Below, piece by piece: positions 1 through 7,466 of a DNA stretch of 16,443 nucleotides. Position 1 is the stretch's first letter. Each line of letters opens with the position of its first letter. Source of the stretch: Candidatus Thorarchaeota archaeon (GTDB taxonomy: Archaea; Asgardarchaeota; Thorarchaeia; Thorarchaeales; Thorarchaeaceae); the NCBI GenBank assembly GCA_004524595.1, contig SDOA01000096.1, forward strand, positions 1 to 16,443, in the 5' to 3' direction. The notes under the pieces were generated by a model. The model made no database searches. It was not told where the DNA came from and saw only the letters and a program-made list of their open reading frames with translations. The position numbers and the translations under genes were made by a program.

Positions 1-1
1 A

Positions 2-3000
2 TACAGTCTTACTGTCACTATTACTATTCCTCATTGTGAATCTCTCATTCTATCAGGTCAAGTGATGATCGCAGAACCTAATCCCACGTATATTCAGTCT
101 ATACAGGAGATTGATGGTCTTGTTGGTGATGCATTATTCATAGATTGGTCGTTACACTTCCAAGAAAATGGAACGATAATACCTGAACAGATAGTTTCTC
201 TGTCCATTAGAGATAGTTTTGATACAGTTGTATATACAGATCAATTGACTTCAAGTACCATGACCAGTTCATTCAGTTGGACGCCTAATATTAGAGGTGA
301 TTTCACATTTGTCTTGACCTTTGGAGGAAATAATACATTGGATGAATCTTGGGCTCAAGGTATCGTACATGTCTTTCAAAATACAGTTTTTTCATGGGAT
401 GGTACAGGTATTTGTGAACAATATTCATCAAATTTAGTTACAATACAGCTGATAACAGACCTTGGTGAACAACTAGATGGTCATAACATTCATGTCATTG
501 TTACTAGTCCTTCTGAAACAACGATTTTCGATACAATATTAGTTACAAATAACACTGGCCATATTTCATTCATGCTGATTCTTTTTGAGAATGGTTTCTA
601 TCTCCTTGAAGCTCAATTTGCCGGTGAAGGTTTTCTTGTGGGTTGTTCAGATTCTGATTCAATCAATTCTTGGTCAGCAAGTACTCTCGAAGTAGGTGGA
701 GTTATGTCTGAAGAAGTTCTTGGTGATGTAATTACTATTTGGGCATATCTTACTGATGGCGCAGAATTTGCTATTTCTGATCAACAGGTGACTATTAGAA
801 TTATCTTTCTCCCATCTACTGTAGTTAAAGAACAATCTTATGTTACTAATTCATCCGGTTTTGTCATTATGCAATGGACTGCAAGTTCATCAGGACTGTA
901 TCGACTCGAAGCAGAGTTCGATGGGTCTCTATCGAGGTCTTCAGCCATTGTTATTTTAGATTTTGAAGTACTTGTTCCTGTAACTCTCTCTATCAGTCAT
1001 AATCCCTCTCCTGAAGTTGGAGTTGCAGGATGGATACAGGTACTGGCTATAGATCATCTATCAAATCCCATATCCGGCTTAATCATCACTATCAATGTGC
1101 AAGATCCAAGTGGGATAATAATCTACAATGCTGTGTCAACGACCTCGGGTGGGATTGTCATATTCTCATGGACTCCGTCAATCAGAGGTTCTAATACTAT
1201 CAACGCGAGTTCAGGGAAACAGAATTGGTATCAAAATAGCATCTCAACGGTTAATCCTGGAGTTCTGGAGACCCCCCTTCTCCTAGTTGATATTCCCAGT
1301 GGGTTGATTGCTCCAATAAGTGATACTATCACTATCACATCACTCGACAACACATCAAGTCCAATCAGCGGAATTATAATTCATTCCATTGTCACTCTGA
1401 ATGGTATAGTACTCTACGATGCTAGTGATATTACAAGTGCCGCAGGAAAGATAGACCTGTATCTTGTGTTCACTGAACCAGGCTTGCTAGTTATCATTGT
1501 GGAATTTACCTCTCAGGATTGGCTTTTAGAAGCCTCATCCTCAAAGAATAGTACAGTTACTGCTGCTACAACTCTAACTATTACGATTCCTGGAACGCCA
1601 ATTGAACAAGGTTCTACTCTTGGGCTTGTAGTGACTTTACTCGATTACTCTGGCTCTCCATTGATTGGAGCAGATGTTGTTATCCAACTAACATGGAGTA
1701 ACGGAACTCCCGTTTCCACTTATAACCGAGTGACTGACAGTTCAGGACAGAGTACACTTGCACGTACTTTCAGTGATGTCGGTGATTTTATAATTAGTGC
1801 ATACTATGATGGATATGGATTCAATACATCTACCTCTGATATGGTAGCTCAGAGAGTATTTACAGCACCGGATATTCAACTACTACACAATCCAAGTTGT
1901 ATTGCAGGAGAATCAATTATATTTCAGATTGCTCTCATCGATTCCCTTGGTAATTACATAGTCGGACGTACCATACACTTCAGTATCAAGCAGGATAACA
2001 TTGTGATCTTTGAAGTGCAGACTCAATCCATCAATGGTCTCTCTATGATCACTTGGTACCCATTACAAGGTGGTCTGGCTGAAATCACGATTCTTCATAT
2101 TGGAAACAATTACTATCTTACAGACTCTACTGCATCCTCTCTCTCAGTTCTTGAGTTAGTAAGTGGCACTTTAGTTATTTCTCCTTCACAGATTGACCTC
2201 TTTGATTCCACAACACTCGTATATACCCTAAATACAGTTTCTCCCAAAGCTGGAGTCACTATCCATTTCGAGGTATTGGGCATGGATCTTGTGCCTGTCT
2301 GGTCTATGGATATGTTAACGAACTCGTCAGGCGTTGCTTCTATCATCTACACAGCAAATGAGGTTCATGGTGTGTTACATGTTAACGCTGGACCTGTGAG
2401 TGAGGAGTTCTTGATTGGTGGGGATGTTCAAGAACAGCTTATTGTAATGACTGATTGCAATATTATGGTCAATATGACCCCATACCCTCCTACAGTCAAT
2501 TCTATCATAAATATCTCCATAGAGCTTGAAGATGAACTCGAAGGAGCCATAGACGGAATTTCTGTCACCGTATATGCGTATGACCCGTACGGTCAACAGA
2601 TCAAACTGGGAATCTGGACAAATTCGATCACAGTCGTTGTTGAAGATGGTATTGCTTTTGCCCAGTTTTCTCCCACTATGGTAGGTCTCTATAGCGTAAC
2701 TGTGACCTCTTCCGGCGCTATTTCTGTGCATAGTTTTACCAGTTCTACACATCATACCATATACTCCGTCACTAATCTCCAACTATCGCTCTCCACACAT
2801 GATCTAGAAGTCGGAGAAACGCTCGAGGTTTCTGCACGTCTAGTTGATCATAATGGGAATCCAATGGTTGGAAGAAATCTATCATTCCTTCTTGATGGGC
2901 CTGGTGCTAGTTCGATTGGCCCTGTGTGGTTGGTCACCAATTCTACAGGTTTTGCTACTTGGAATGTAGAAATTAATGATGAAGGTCTCTGGTCATTAGA

Positions 3001-4714
3001 TATCGCTTTTGTGGGACTTGGAGTGTATTTGCCTGCAAGTGCATCGGAAGATATAGATGTAAAATATGGAACAGTTGTGAAAATATTATTAATCACTACT
3101 GAGGATATTGTTGCAGGTATCAATAACGCATCTTTCTCTGTTCTGCTTGAAGACTCCGGTGGGACCCCGCTTGAGGGATTCACTCTGCACTATGAAGCTC
3201 ATCATGAGACCCTCGGATTAATCACTCAGGGTAATTTCATTCAGACCGGTACAGAACCAATGACTCTCACTCTATCCCTGGACCGGATGGGTCGTATCAC
3301 TATCATTGTATATTTCAGTGGAACAAATCATTATCATGCTTCAAATGCTGCACTTGAACTCTGGGTTTTTGGTACGACTACAGTGGTGGCAAATCCTCCT
3401 GAGAGGATTGATAGAGCAAATGAAAGTTCAATTGTAGTGGGGATTAAAGATGAGGTTTCTACTGCAATTCTCTTGGCAGAACTTGATATTATCATCGAAC
3501 TAGAAGGACCAGAAGGTCTCGTAGATTTGGTAAGTAGGCTGTTGTGGAACACAAGTTTCGTCGAATTTTTCACAGCCTTGCTTCCAGTTGGACATTATAC
3601 CTTGACAGTGACTGTAATTTCAACTGCTGAACGGATTGGGTGCACAGGAGTATTCGAGTTCGACATTGTCAGTAATATTATAATAGAAGTTGATATCGAT
3701 GGTTTCTCAGGAATAATTTCAACTCCTCACTCCTTGACTTTCTTCTTAAGAGATTCTCGATATGATCTAGTTGATGCTGTAGATGTCTGGATAAGTATTT
3801 ATGATCCCTTTGGTCGTGAAATATACGGCAATCCGCTCTCGACCAGAACTCTCCTGTCTTCCTCACTAATTGGAACTGAGGTCTCTTGGACACCAATATT
3901 CACAGGAGAGTATCGTGTGCTTATCGATTTTGAAGGTGATGATTTCTATAACCAGTCTATTATCGAGGTGTCTGTCCTCGTTCGTCATTTGAGTACAATT
4001 GAGTTGTTAGCTCCATCACTCACAGAGTTTGGTGAGATTCTGCCATTGTCTATCACGCTCAACGGAGTGATAGGAGGTCTCAGTGGAAAGACAGTATCGA
4101 TTGTCGTATCTATGGATGGGATTGTTGAATACGACGAGACCGTGGTCACGGGAAGTCGAGGAATTGTGAGTCACAATCTTGGTGGTCTTTTAGCTGGCAC
4201 TCATACCATCACTGTTTCTTTCCTTGGCTCAGACTCGCAGGCTTCTTGCACCAGTACGCTGATTGTGGATGTTTCTCCAGTTGTTGTGGTTATCCTTGGT
4301 AACGATAGGAATCTCTATGTTGGAAGAAACTGTACGGTCAGTTTCTCGTTGAGCATCCTTGGGACAAGCGGCAAATGGAATGGTTCTCTAGTGGTAAAAC
4401 TGTTAGATCCGAATCATGAAGAGGTTTGTACTTGGAATTTTGATGTTGGTCCACATTCGATTTTAAACATTCACTTTCTGCCAAGCATCGAAGGTACTTA
4501 CTCTCTCAATACCACTATTTCTGGTCTTCCTGTCATTGTGCAGCAGACCTATCCCTTGGCGATTGCTGTGGTGCGGGAGTCACTTCAGATCACTCTGGAT
4601 GCTGGAAGTACTTCCCTCGTGAGTGGATTCGGAATTCTCTCGGTTGTGGGTGCTATTCTGCGAAAGAAGATGAAGGGGGTCGTTGACTCGTTGCCAGGAG
4701 AATGGAGCGAGTAG
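2..4714 (+). CDS. Giant surface protein with tandem Ig-like domains, 5' end outside the window
   Basis: The frame is open from the first complete codon at position 2. A GTG at 62 and ATG at 65 are possible starts, but the residues before them already look like a beta-strand of a preceding domain, so the gene is probably cut by the window edge. The visible 1570 residues form about 15 repeats of roughly 95-105 residues. Each has a strand such as VxLxDxxGNPxxG, then a T(N/D)SSG turn, then a G-x-Y-x-L-x-x-x-F-x-G strand, a pattern typical of Ig-like (Big/invasin-type) beta-sandwich repeats. Many N-x-S/T sequons suggest glycosylation outside the cell. The end has a short hydrophobic segment (LVSGFGILSVVGAIL) followed by RKKMK, which looks like a C-terminal membrane anchor with a small cytoplasmic tail. 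No enzymatic domain is seen. Adhesin, stalk or S-layer-associated roles are inference. The stop lies two bases from the convergent neighbour's stop. Confidence 0.85.
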   Translation, partial: YSLTVTITIPHCESLILSGQVMIAEPNPTYIQSIQEIDGLVGDALFIDWSLHFQENGTIIPEQIVSLSIRDSFDTVVYTDQLTSSTMTSSFSWTPNIRGDFTFVLTFGGNNTLDESWAQGIVHVFQNTVFSWDGTGICEQYSSNLVTIQLITDLGEQLDGHNIHVIVTSPSETTIFDTILVTNNTGHISFMLILFENGFYLLEAQFAGEGFLVGCSDSDSINSWSASTLEVGGVMSEEVLGDVITIWAYLTDGAEFAISDQQVTIRIIFLPSTVVKEQSYVTNSSGFVIMQWTASSSGLYRLEAEFDGSLSRSSAIVILDFEVLVPVTLSISHNPSPEVGVAGWIQVLAIDHLSNPISGLIITINVQDPSGIIIYNAVSTTSGGIVIFSWTPSIRGSNTINASSGKQNWYQNSISTVNPGVLETPLLLVDIPSGLIAPISDTITITSLDNTSSPISGIIIHSIVTLNGIVLYDASDITSAAGKIDLYLVFTEPGLLVIIVEFTSQDWLLEASSSKNSTVTAATTLTITIPGTPIEQGSTLGLVVTLLDYSGSPLIGADVVIQLTWSNGTPVSTYNRVTDSSGQSTLARTFSDVGDFIISAYYDGYGFNTSTSDMVAQRVFTAPDIQLLHNPSCIAGESIIFQIALIDSLGNYIVGRTIHFSIKQDNIVIFEVQTQSINGLSMITWYPLQGGLAEITILHIGNNYYLTDSTASSLSVLELVSGTLVISPSQIDLFDSTTLVYTLNTVSPKAGVTIHFEVLGMDLVPVWSMDMLTNSSGVASIIYTANEVHGVLHVNAGPVSEEFLIGGDVQEQLIVMTDCNIMVNMTPYPPTVNSIINISIELEDELEGAIDGISVTVYAYDPYGQQIKLGIWTNSITVVVEDGIAFAQFSPTMVGLYSVTVTSSGAISVHSFTSSTHHTIYSVTNLQLSLSTHDLEVGETLEVSARLVDHNGNPMVGRNLSFLLDGPGASSIGPVWLVTNSTGFATWNVEINDEGLWSLDIAFVGLGVYLPASASEDIDVKYGTVVKILLITTEDIVAGINNASFSVLLEDSGGTPLEGFTLHYEAHHETLGLITQGNFIQTGTEPMTLTLSLDRMGRITIIVYFSGTNHYHASNAALELWVFGTTTVVANPPERIDRANESSIVVGIKDEVSTAILLAELDIIIELEGPEGLVDLVSRLLWNTSFVEFFTALLPVGHYTLTVTVISTAERIGCTGVFEFDIVSNIIIEVDIDGFSGIISTPHSLTFFLRDSRYDLVDAVDVWISIYDPFGREIYGNPLSTRTLLSSSLIGTEVSWTPIFTGEYRVLIDFEGDDFYNQSIIEVSVLVRHLSTIELLAPSLTEFGEILPLSITLNGVIGGLSGKTVSIVVSMDGIVEYDETVVTGSRGIVSHNLGGLLAGTHTITVSFLGSDSQASCTSTLIVDVSPVVVVILGNDRNLYVGRNCTVSFSLSILGTSGKWNGSLVVKLLDPNHEEVCTWNFDVGPHSILNIHFLPSIEGTYSLNTTISGLPVIVQQTYPLAIAVVRESLQITLDAGSTSLVSGFGILSVVGAILRKKMKGVVDSLPGEWSE

Positions 4715-4716
4715 AA

Positions 4717-6663
4717 CTATGATCTGATTTGGTTCAGGAATCCCGAGATGTTATCATCCCATGTGCCATCTGGTAGTAGGAGTCTATCATACAGGTTATG
4801 AGTATAAGCTGCATATGCACTAATTCTTTGCACGTTCATTTGAATTCCCTGGTTATCTGCAACTAATGGCAATTTCGATGAAATATCATAGACTACTTTT
4901 TCAGGTAATCTTGAAATTATGTAGCCTGTCTTTGCTTCGCTAGATATCATAACCGTTGTGCTTGGTGTATCTTTAAGAAATGCTCTAGAAAGTGAAATTA
5001 TTTTTTCTAAAGGTCCTTTCACTTGGATACAAATAGATGTTAGTCCTGACATTGGAATATAGTACTGAATTTTGATAATGTTCCGGTCTCTTAGGTTTTT
5101 TATTATCGCCTTGAGTCTTTTCACATTCATTCCCAAATGTGTTTCATATTCTCCAAGTTCAAGTGAATTCATGAAAAAGCCCCAAGTCATAAAGCTCAGT
5201 ATCTTAGCTTCATTTTTATCTGGTATGTAAACATCTCCACGTGATTTCATACCATATTCTTTCTCAAGTTGCCGAAACGACCTGTTACTTGACAAAGATT
5301 GCATAATTCCGCTTATTTTTACTTCCCAGCTCTGTATTCTATCACTGTAGAGATTTAGATTGATATTATTTGCAGACCAGTTAATTTCATTGATACATGG
5401 TCTGATTCTACGAATCTGCTCTCTTGAGGAATGAGGAACAATCATAAATTGAAAGTAAGGTGACTTTTCCGAAGGATTGCCTAATCTTGCTGCCCATGAG
5501 AGGTGTTGGTGAGGCCATCTGTGTGCGCCGCCAATATATACCAGTGAATGAAGTCCAAGATTTAAGTTTTGAACGTGACCTCTCATATGTAGACCATAAA
5601 GTGTCAATGCAAATCTATCAAGCCATTTCTCTCGTGATTTAGCTGCATCTTCTTTTGAAATAGGGATATCTGTAATTACTTCTTGTTCTATATTCAAATT
5701 ATTAGTTAATTGTAAAACTCTTCCACGTTTACTTGGAAACAGAGCCATGAGTTTATACCAAGCTATATCCCAAGGATTATGCTCGATATCTTCTGCAGCT
5801 GGGGATAGCGAATAAGGAAGTAATCCTCTATCTGCTAAGTGAAAGACACGTAAATATTGAGGTGGCTTATCCCCTTCTATCAAACATTGAATGTGATGAA
5901 ATATTAAACTATGGAGGAGGGGGGTAGATCTATATCTATTATTGATTATTAGAGGATCTTCGTTTGGTACTTCTAGTTTCATTACCAATGAAAGAAATGC
6001 CATTAGTTCCTCTCTGATTTCATTTGGAAACGATTTGGGTACCAGCTGATTCATAGTTTGTCTCATTGTTTTACCAATTTTCAAATTTGGAACATCTATC
6101 TCCTCAACAAGGGCTGCTAAATCTATCCAATTAGGAGGTTTTACGTCAAGCAGAGCATCAATCAGTTTTCTCCGGTTTTGTTCATCTGGTTCTTGATATA
6201 ATTCTCTATACGCTTCCCAGTCTGTTTTCATAAAGAGTATGTTGATTTCGTATGAATTTACTCGAAGTATATCTAAAGGATTCTCATCATCCAAATCGAT
6301 TATGACCAATAAATACTTCTCAGTACCAATAATTCTCTGACCGATAAATAACGCTTTTCTTCCAGTATCTGAAAGTTTGGTGATCCATCCCTTGCTACTT
6401 TTAGGATACATCTCACTCTGCATTACCGGTTTAGTGGAATAACTTCTAATAATTGTTTTAACTTTGAAATCTACTCTTTCGTTTTCCAAAACTGGAAACA
6501 GATTAATTCTATTGATTAGTGAAAACGTAATATTGCTTGCTTCAGAATCTTGATACAGTACTCTATTATTTTCTAATGTTATTATCGCCCCTTGTATTGT
6601 ATATGAGAGAATTCCTTGTTCTACTGATCCAGAAGGAAAGAAAACTTTCACGGGTACTTTCAT
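4717..6663 (-). CDS. Uncharacterised 648-residue protein with probable C-terminal winged helix
   Basis: I do not recognise the family. The preferred start is the ATG at 6663 (MKVPVKVFFPSGSVEQG). A TTG at 6678 would add five residues but has no ribosome binding site, and the ATG has only a weak GGATG eight bases upstream. There is no signal peptide or clear membrane segment, so it is probably cytoplasmic. Residues 1-145 look beta-rich. Residues 150-380 are mostly helical with conserved-looking Trp/His patches (HRWPHQHLSW at 381-390). Residues about 485-535 resemble a winged helix-turn-helix (YETHLGMNVKRLKAIIKNL, then a basic turn and IIKIQYYI). An alpha/beta tail (545-600), loosely like a small ligand-binding or dimerisation domain, follows. 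It is convergent with the surface-protein gene at a two-base gap, so their 3' ends must overlap as RNA. The gene is visibly more A+T-rich than tfb or ligA. A DNA-binding regulator is possible but unproven. Confidence 0.8.
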   Translation of the reverse strand: MKVPVKVFFPSGSVEQGILSYTIQGAIITLENNRVLYQDSEASNITFSLINRINLFPVLENERVDFKVKTIIRSYSTKPVMQSEMYPKSSKGWITKLSDTGRKALFIGQRIIGTEKYLLVIIDLDDENPLDILRVNSYEINILFMKTDWEAYRELYQEPDEQNRRKLIDALLDVKPPNWIDLAALVEEIDVPNLKIGKTMRQTMNQLVPKSFPNEIREELMAFLSLVMKLEVPNEDPLIINNRYRSTPLLHSLIFHHIQCLIEGDKPPQYLRVFHLADRGLLPYSLSPAAEDIEHNPWDIAWYKLMALFPSKRGRVLQLTNNLNIEQEVITDIPISKEDAAKSREKWLDRFALTLYGLHMRGHVQNLNLGLHSLVYIGGAHRWPHQHLSWAARLGNPSEKSPYFQFMIVPHSSREQIRRIRPCINEINWSANNINLNLYSDRIQSWEVKISGIMQSLSSNRSFRQLEKEYGMKSRGDVYIPDKNEAKILSFMTWGFFMNSLELGEYETHLGMNVKRLKAIIKNLRDRNIIKIQYYIPMSGLTSICIQVKGPLEKIISLSRAFLKDTPSTTVMISSEAKTGYIISRLPEKVVYDISSKLPLVADNQGIQMNVQRISAYAAYTHNLYDRLLLPDGTWDDNISGFLNQIRS

Positions 6664-6780
6664 AAAATCTGCATCCAATCTGATTATCGTTTAATCTTGA
6701 ATTTGATTGGAGTATTTCAACAATTTGATGAACATAAAATCTCATCGTACAATGTGATATTTGAAAAGAATAAATATTGG

Positions 6781-6809
6781 GAGGGGACATATATACTGCT
6801 AGTCCCCTC
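6781..6809 (-). promoter_or_regulatory. Inverted repeat flanking a TATA-like sequence
   Basis: A perfect 8-bp inverted repeat, GAGGGGAC (6781-6788) and GTCCCCTC (6802-6809), encloses a 13-base spacer that contains TATATA. It lies 17 bases beyond the stop of the 45-residue peptide gene and about 118 bases upstream of the ATG of the 648-residue protein. Read on the minus strand, the TATA could start transcription near 6766, giving a leader of about 100 bases. Alternatively the stem is a terminator hairpin for the peptide gene, because a T-rich run (TTTATTCTTTT) follows it on that strand. Both readings are inference; the repeat itself is certain. Confidence 0.5.
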
Positions 6810-6826
6810 ACTTAATTTCTAAAACA

Positions 6827-6964
6827 TTACCATGGAGCGAGGAATTGATACCTAGTATCTTCTTGTGTCATCCAGGGTTCAACCGGTGGCTGAACTGGAG
6901 GTGCACTTTTCTCATTCCAAGGCTCAACAGGAGGTTGTACGGGTGGAATTTCGTGTCGTTTCAT
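6827..6964 (-). CDS. Small proline-rich repeat peptide, 45 residues
   Basis: This short frame runs from ATG at 6964 to TAA at 6827-6829. A GTG three codons upstream (6973) is an alternative start, and the frame is closed by TAG just above that. The peptide begins MKRHEI, then has PPVQPPVEPW followed by NEKSA, then a second identical PPVQPPVEPW, and ends MTQEDTRYQFLAPW. The two copies are identical in protein but differ at DNA level, mostly at third codon positions (for example CCTCCTGTT against CCACCGGTT). That is the mark of selection on the peptide rather than a recent DNA duplication, and is the main reason to call it a gene. The ribosome binding site is weak (GTGA eight bases upstream). 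There is no signal sequence or membrane segment. No family is recognised. Proline-rich motifs of this sort often act as docking ligands, but that is speculation here. Confidence 0.6.
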   Translation of the reverse strand: MKRHEIPPVQPPVEPWNEKSAPPVQPPVEPWMTQEDTRYQFLAPW

Positions 6965-7075
6965 TTTGTTCACGATATTCTATGCGATTACAACTGCACA
7001 GGTTCGTATGACAAACTGATGCTAACCGGAGCTCATTTTTCGCTCACAAACTAGCTTTTACTTCTATGGAGAATG

Positions 7076-7100
7076 CTATTTAGTTGACAACTTTAAATAG
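7076..7100. promoter_or_regulatory. 25-bp imperfect palindrome containing a TATA-like box
   Basis: CTATTTAGTTG (7076-7086) and its near-exact inverse CAACTTTAAATAG (7088-7100) form an 11-bp dyad around one central A, with two extra Ts in the right arm. Read on the minus strand, CTATTTAAAG is a plausible TATA box about 130 bases upstream of the small peptide gene. Read on the plus strand, CTTTAAATAG could serve transcription toward the terminator-like hairpin at 7211-7240. The dyad suggests an operator over a promoter or a bidirectional promoter. The symmetry is seen directly; the function is inferred. Confidence 0.4.
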
Positions 7101-7210
7101 TAAGAATCCTATACGAATGTTTTCTAACAGCAACTCATAGTTACTATTTATTCCTCGGAATAGAAATTATAATTTTCACATTAACAATATTTAGATTATG
7201 TCCGATTTGA

Positions 7211-7240
7211 GACCCACCTGGGGTCGGCTATTGTTTTTTT
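7211..7240 (+). terminator. Terminator-like hairpin with T-run
   Basis: GACCC (7211-7215) pairs with GGGTC (7221-7225) around a 5-base loop and is followed by seven Ts at 7234-7240 and more T-rich sequence. The orientation is plus strand, yet no plus-strand protein gene lies upstream within this region, so it may end a non-coding transcript. Poly-T termination is known in archaea; the hairpin may be incidental. Confidence 0.4.
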
Positions 7241-7282
7241 ATTTTTACTTGATTCACAATTGATCTACAATATTAAAGAGAA

Positions 7283-7334
7283 ATTGTAATGCCCACAGAT
7301 GGTATTATTCAAATGTAATTGACCATCTTACAAT
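7283..7334. repeat. Bulged inverted repeat
   Basis: ATTGTA (7283-7288) pairs with TACAAT (7329-7334), and AGATGGT (7297-7303) pairs with ACCATCT (7322-7328). The outer and inner stems are continuous on the right side and separated by an 8-base bulge on the left, with an 18-base loop. It could fold in RNA from either strand. No role is known. Confidence 0.4.
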
Positions 7335-7348
7335 CATTGAACGGTGTG

Positions 7349-7377
7349 AGATTGAGTTTCAATGTAGAGTTCAATCT
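7349..7377. repeat. Short inverted repeat
   Basis: AGATTGA (7349-7355) and TCAATCT (7371-7377) are exact 7-bp inverse copies separated by 15 bases. It lies 90 bases past the tfb stop codon and may be part of that transcript's 3' end. Confidence 0.35.
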
Positions 7378-7466
7378 AGTACTACTTTGAATCTTTAACT
7401 CATTGCTAAGTACTAGTTACTAAAAAGAAAATGAATTGGCCACAGTTGCCTGTAGCCATGATTATA

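Larger units (their letters stand above)
7101..7466. other. Non-coding A+T-rich spacer with several stem-loops
   Basis: No convincing reading frame is present on either strand; ATG-initiated frames checked here close within a few codons. The spacer holds a hairpin at 7146-7167 (ATTTATTCC paired with GGAAT and AAAT), the terminator-like hairpin at 7211-7240, a bulged stem at 7283-7334 and a 7-bp stem at 7349-7377. No tRNA T-arm or box C/D pair was found. The right part (about 7245-7466) would be the 3' untranslated region of the upstream tfb gene if that transcript is long. Confidence 0.5.

Noticed and set aside
2375..2782. Antisense frame of 135 codons inside the surface-protein gene
   Set aside because: No recognisable domain; the opposite strand has a strong repeat-protein signal, so this is a shadow frame.
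6664..6678. TTG at 6678 as start of the 648-residue protein
   Set aside because: It has no ribosome binding site, and the ATG at 6663 gives a natural N-terminus; TTG starts elsewhere in the window come with strong sites.
7201..7230. tRNA-like T-arm near the hairpin at 7211-7225
   Set aside because: The minus strand has CTCAAATC but no pairing 5-bp T-stem, no acceptor stem and no anticodon arm.
7404..7421. TTAG/CTAA sequence resembling a DtxR box
   Set aside because: The dyad is imperfect and offset, and it lies downstream of a gene rather than at a promoter.
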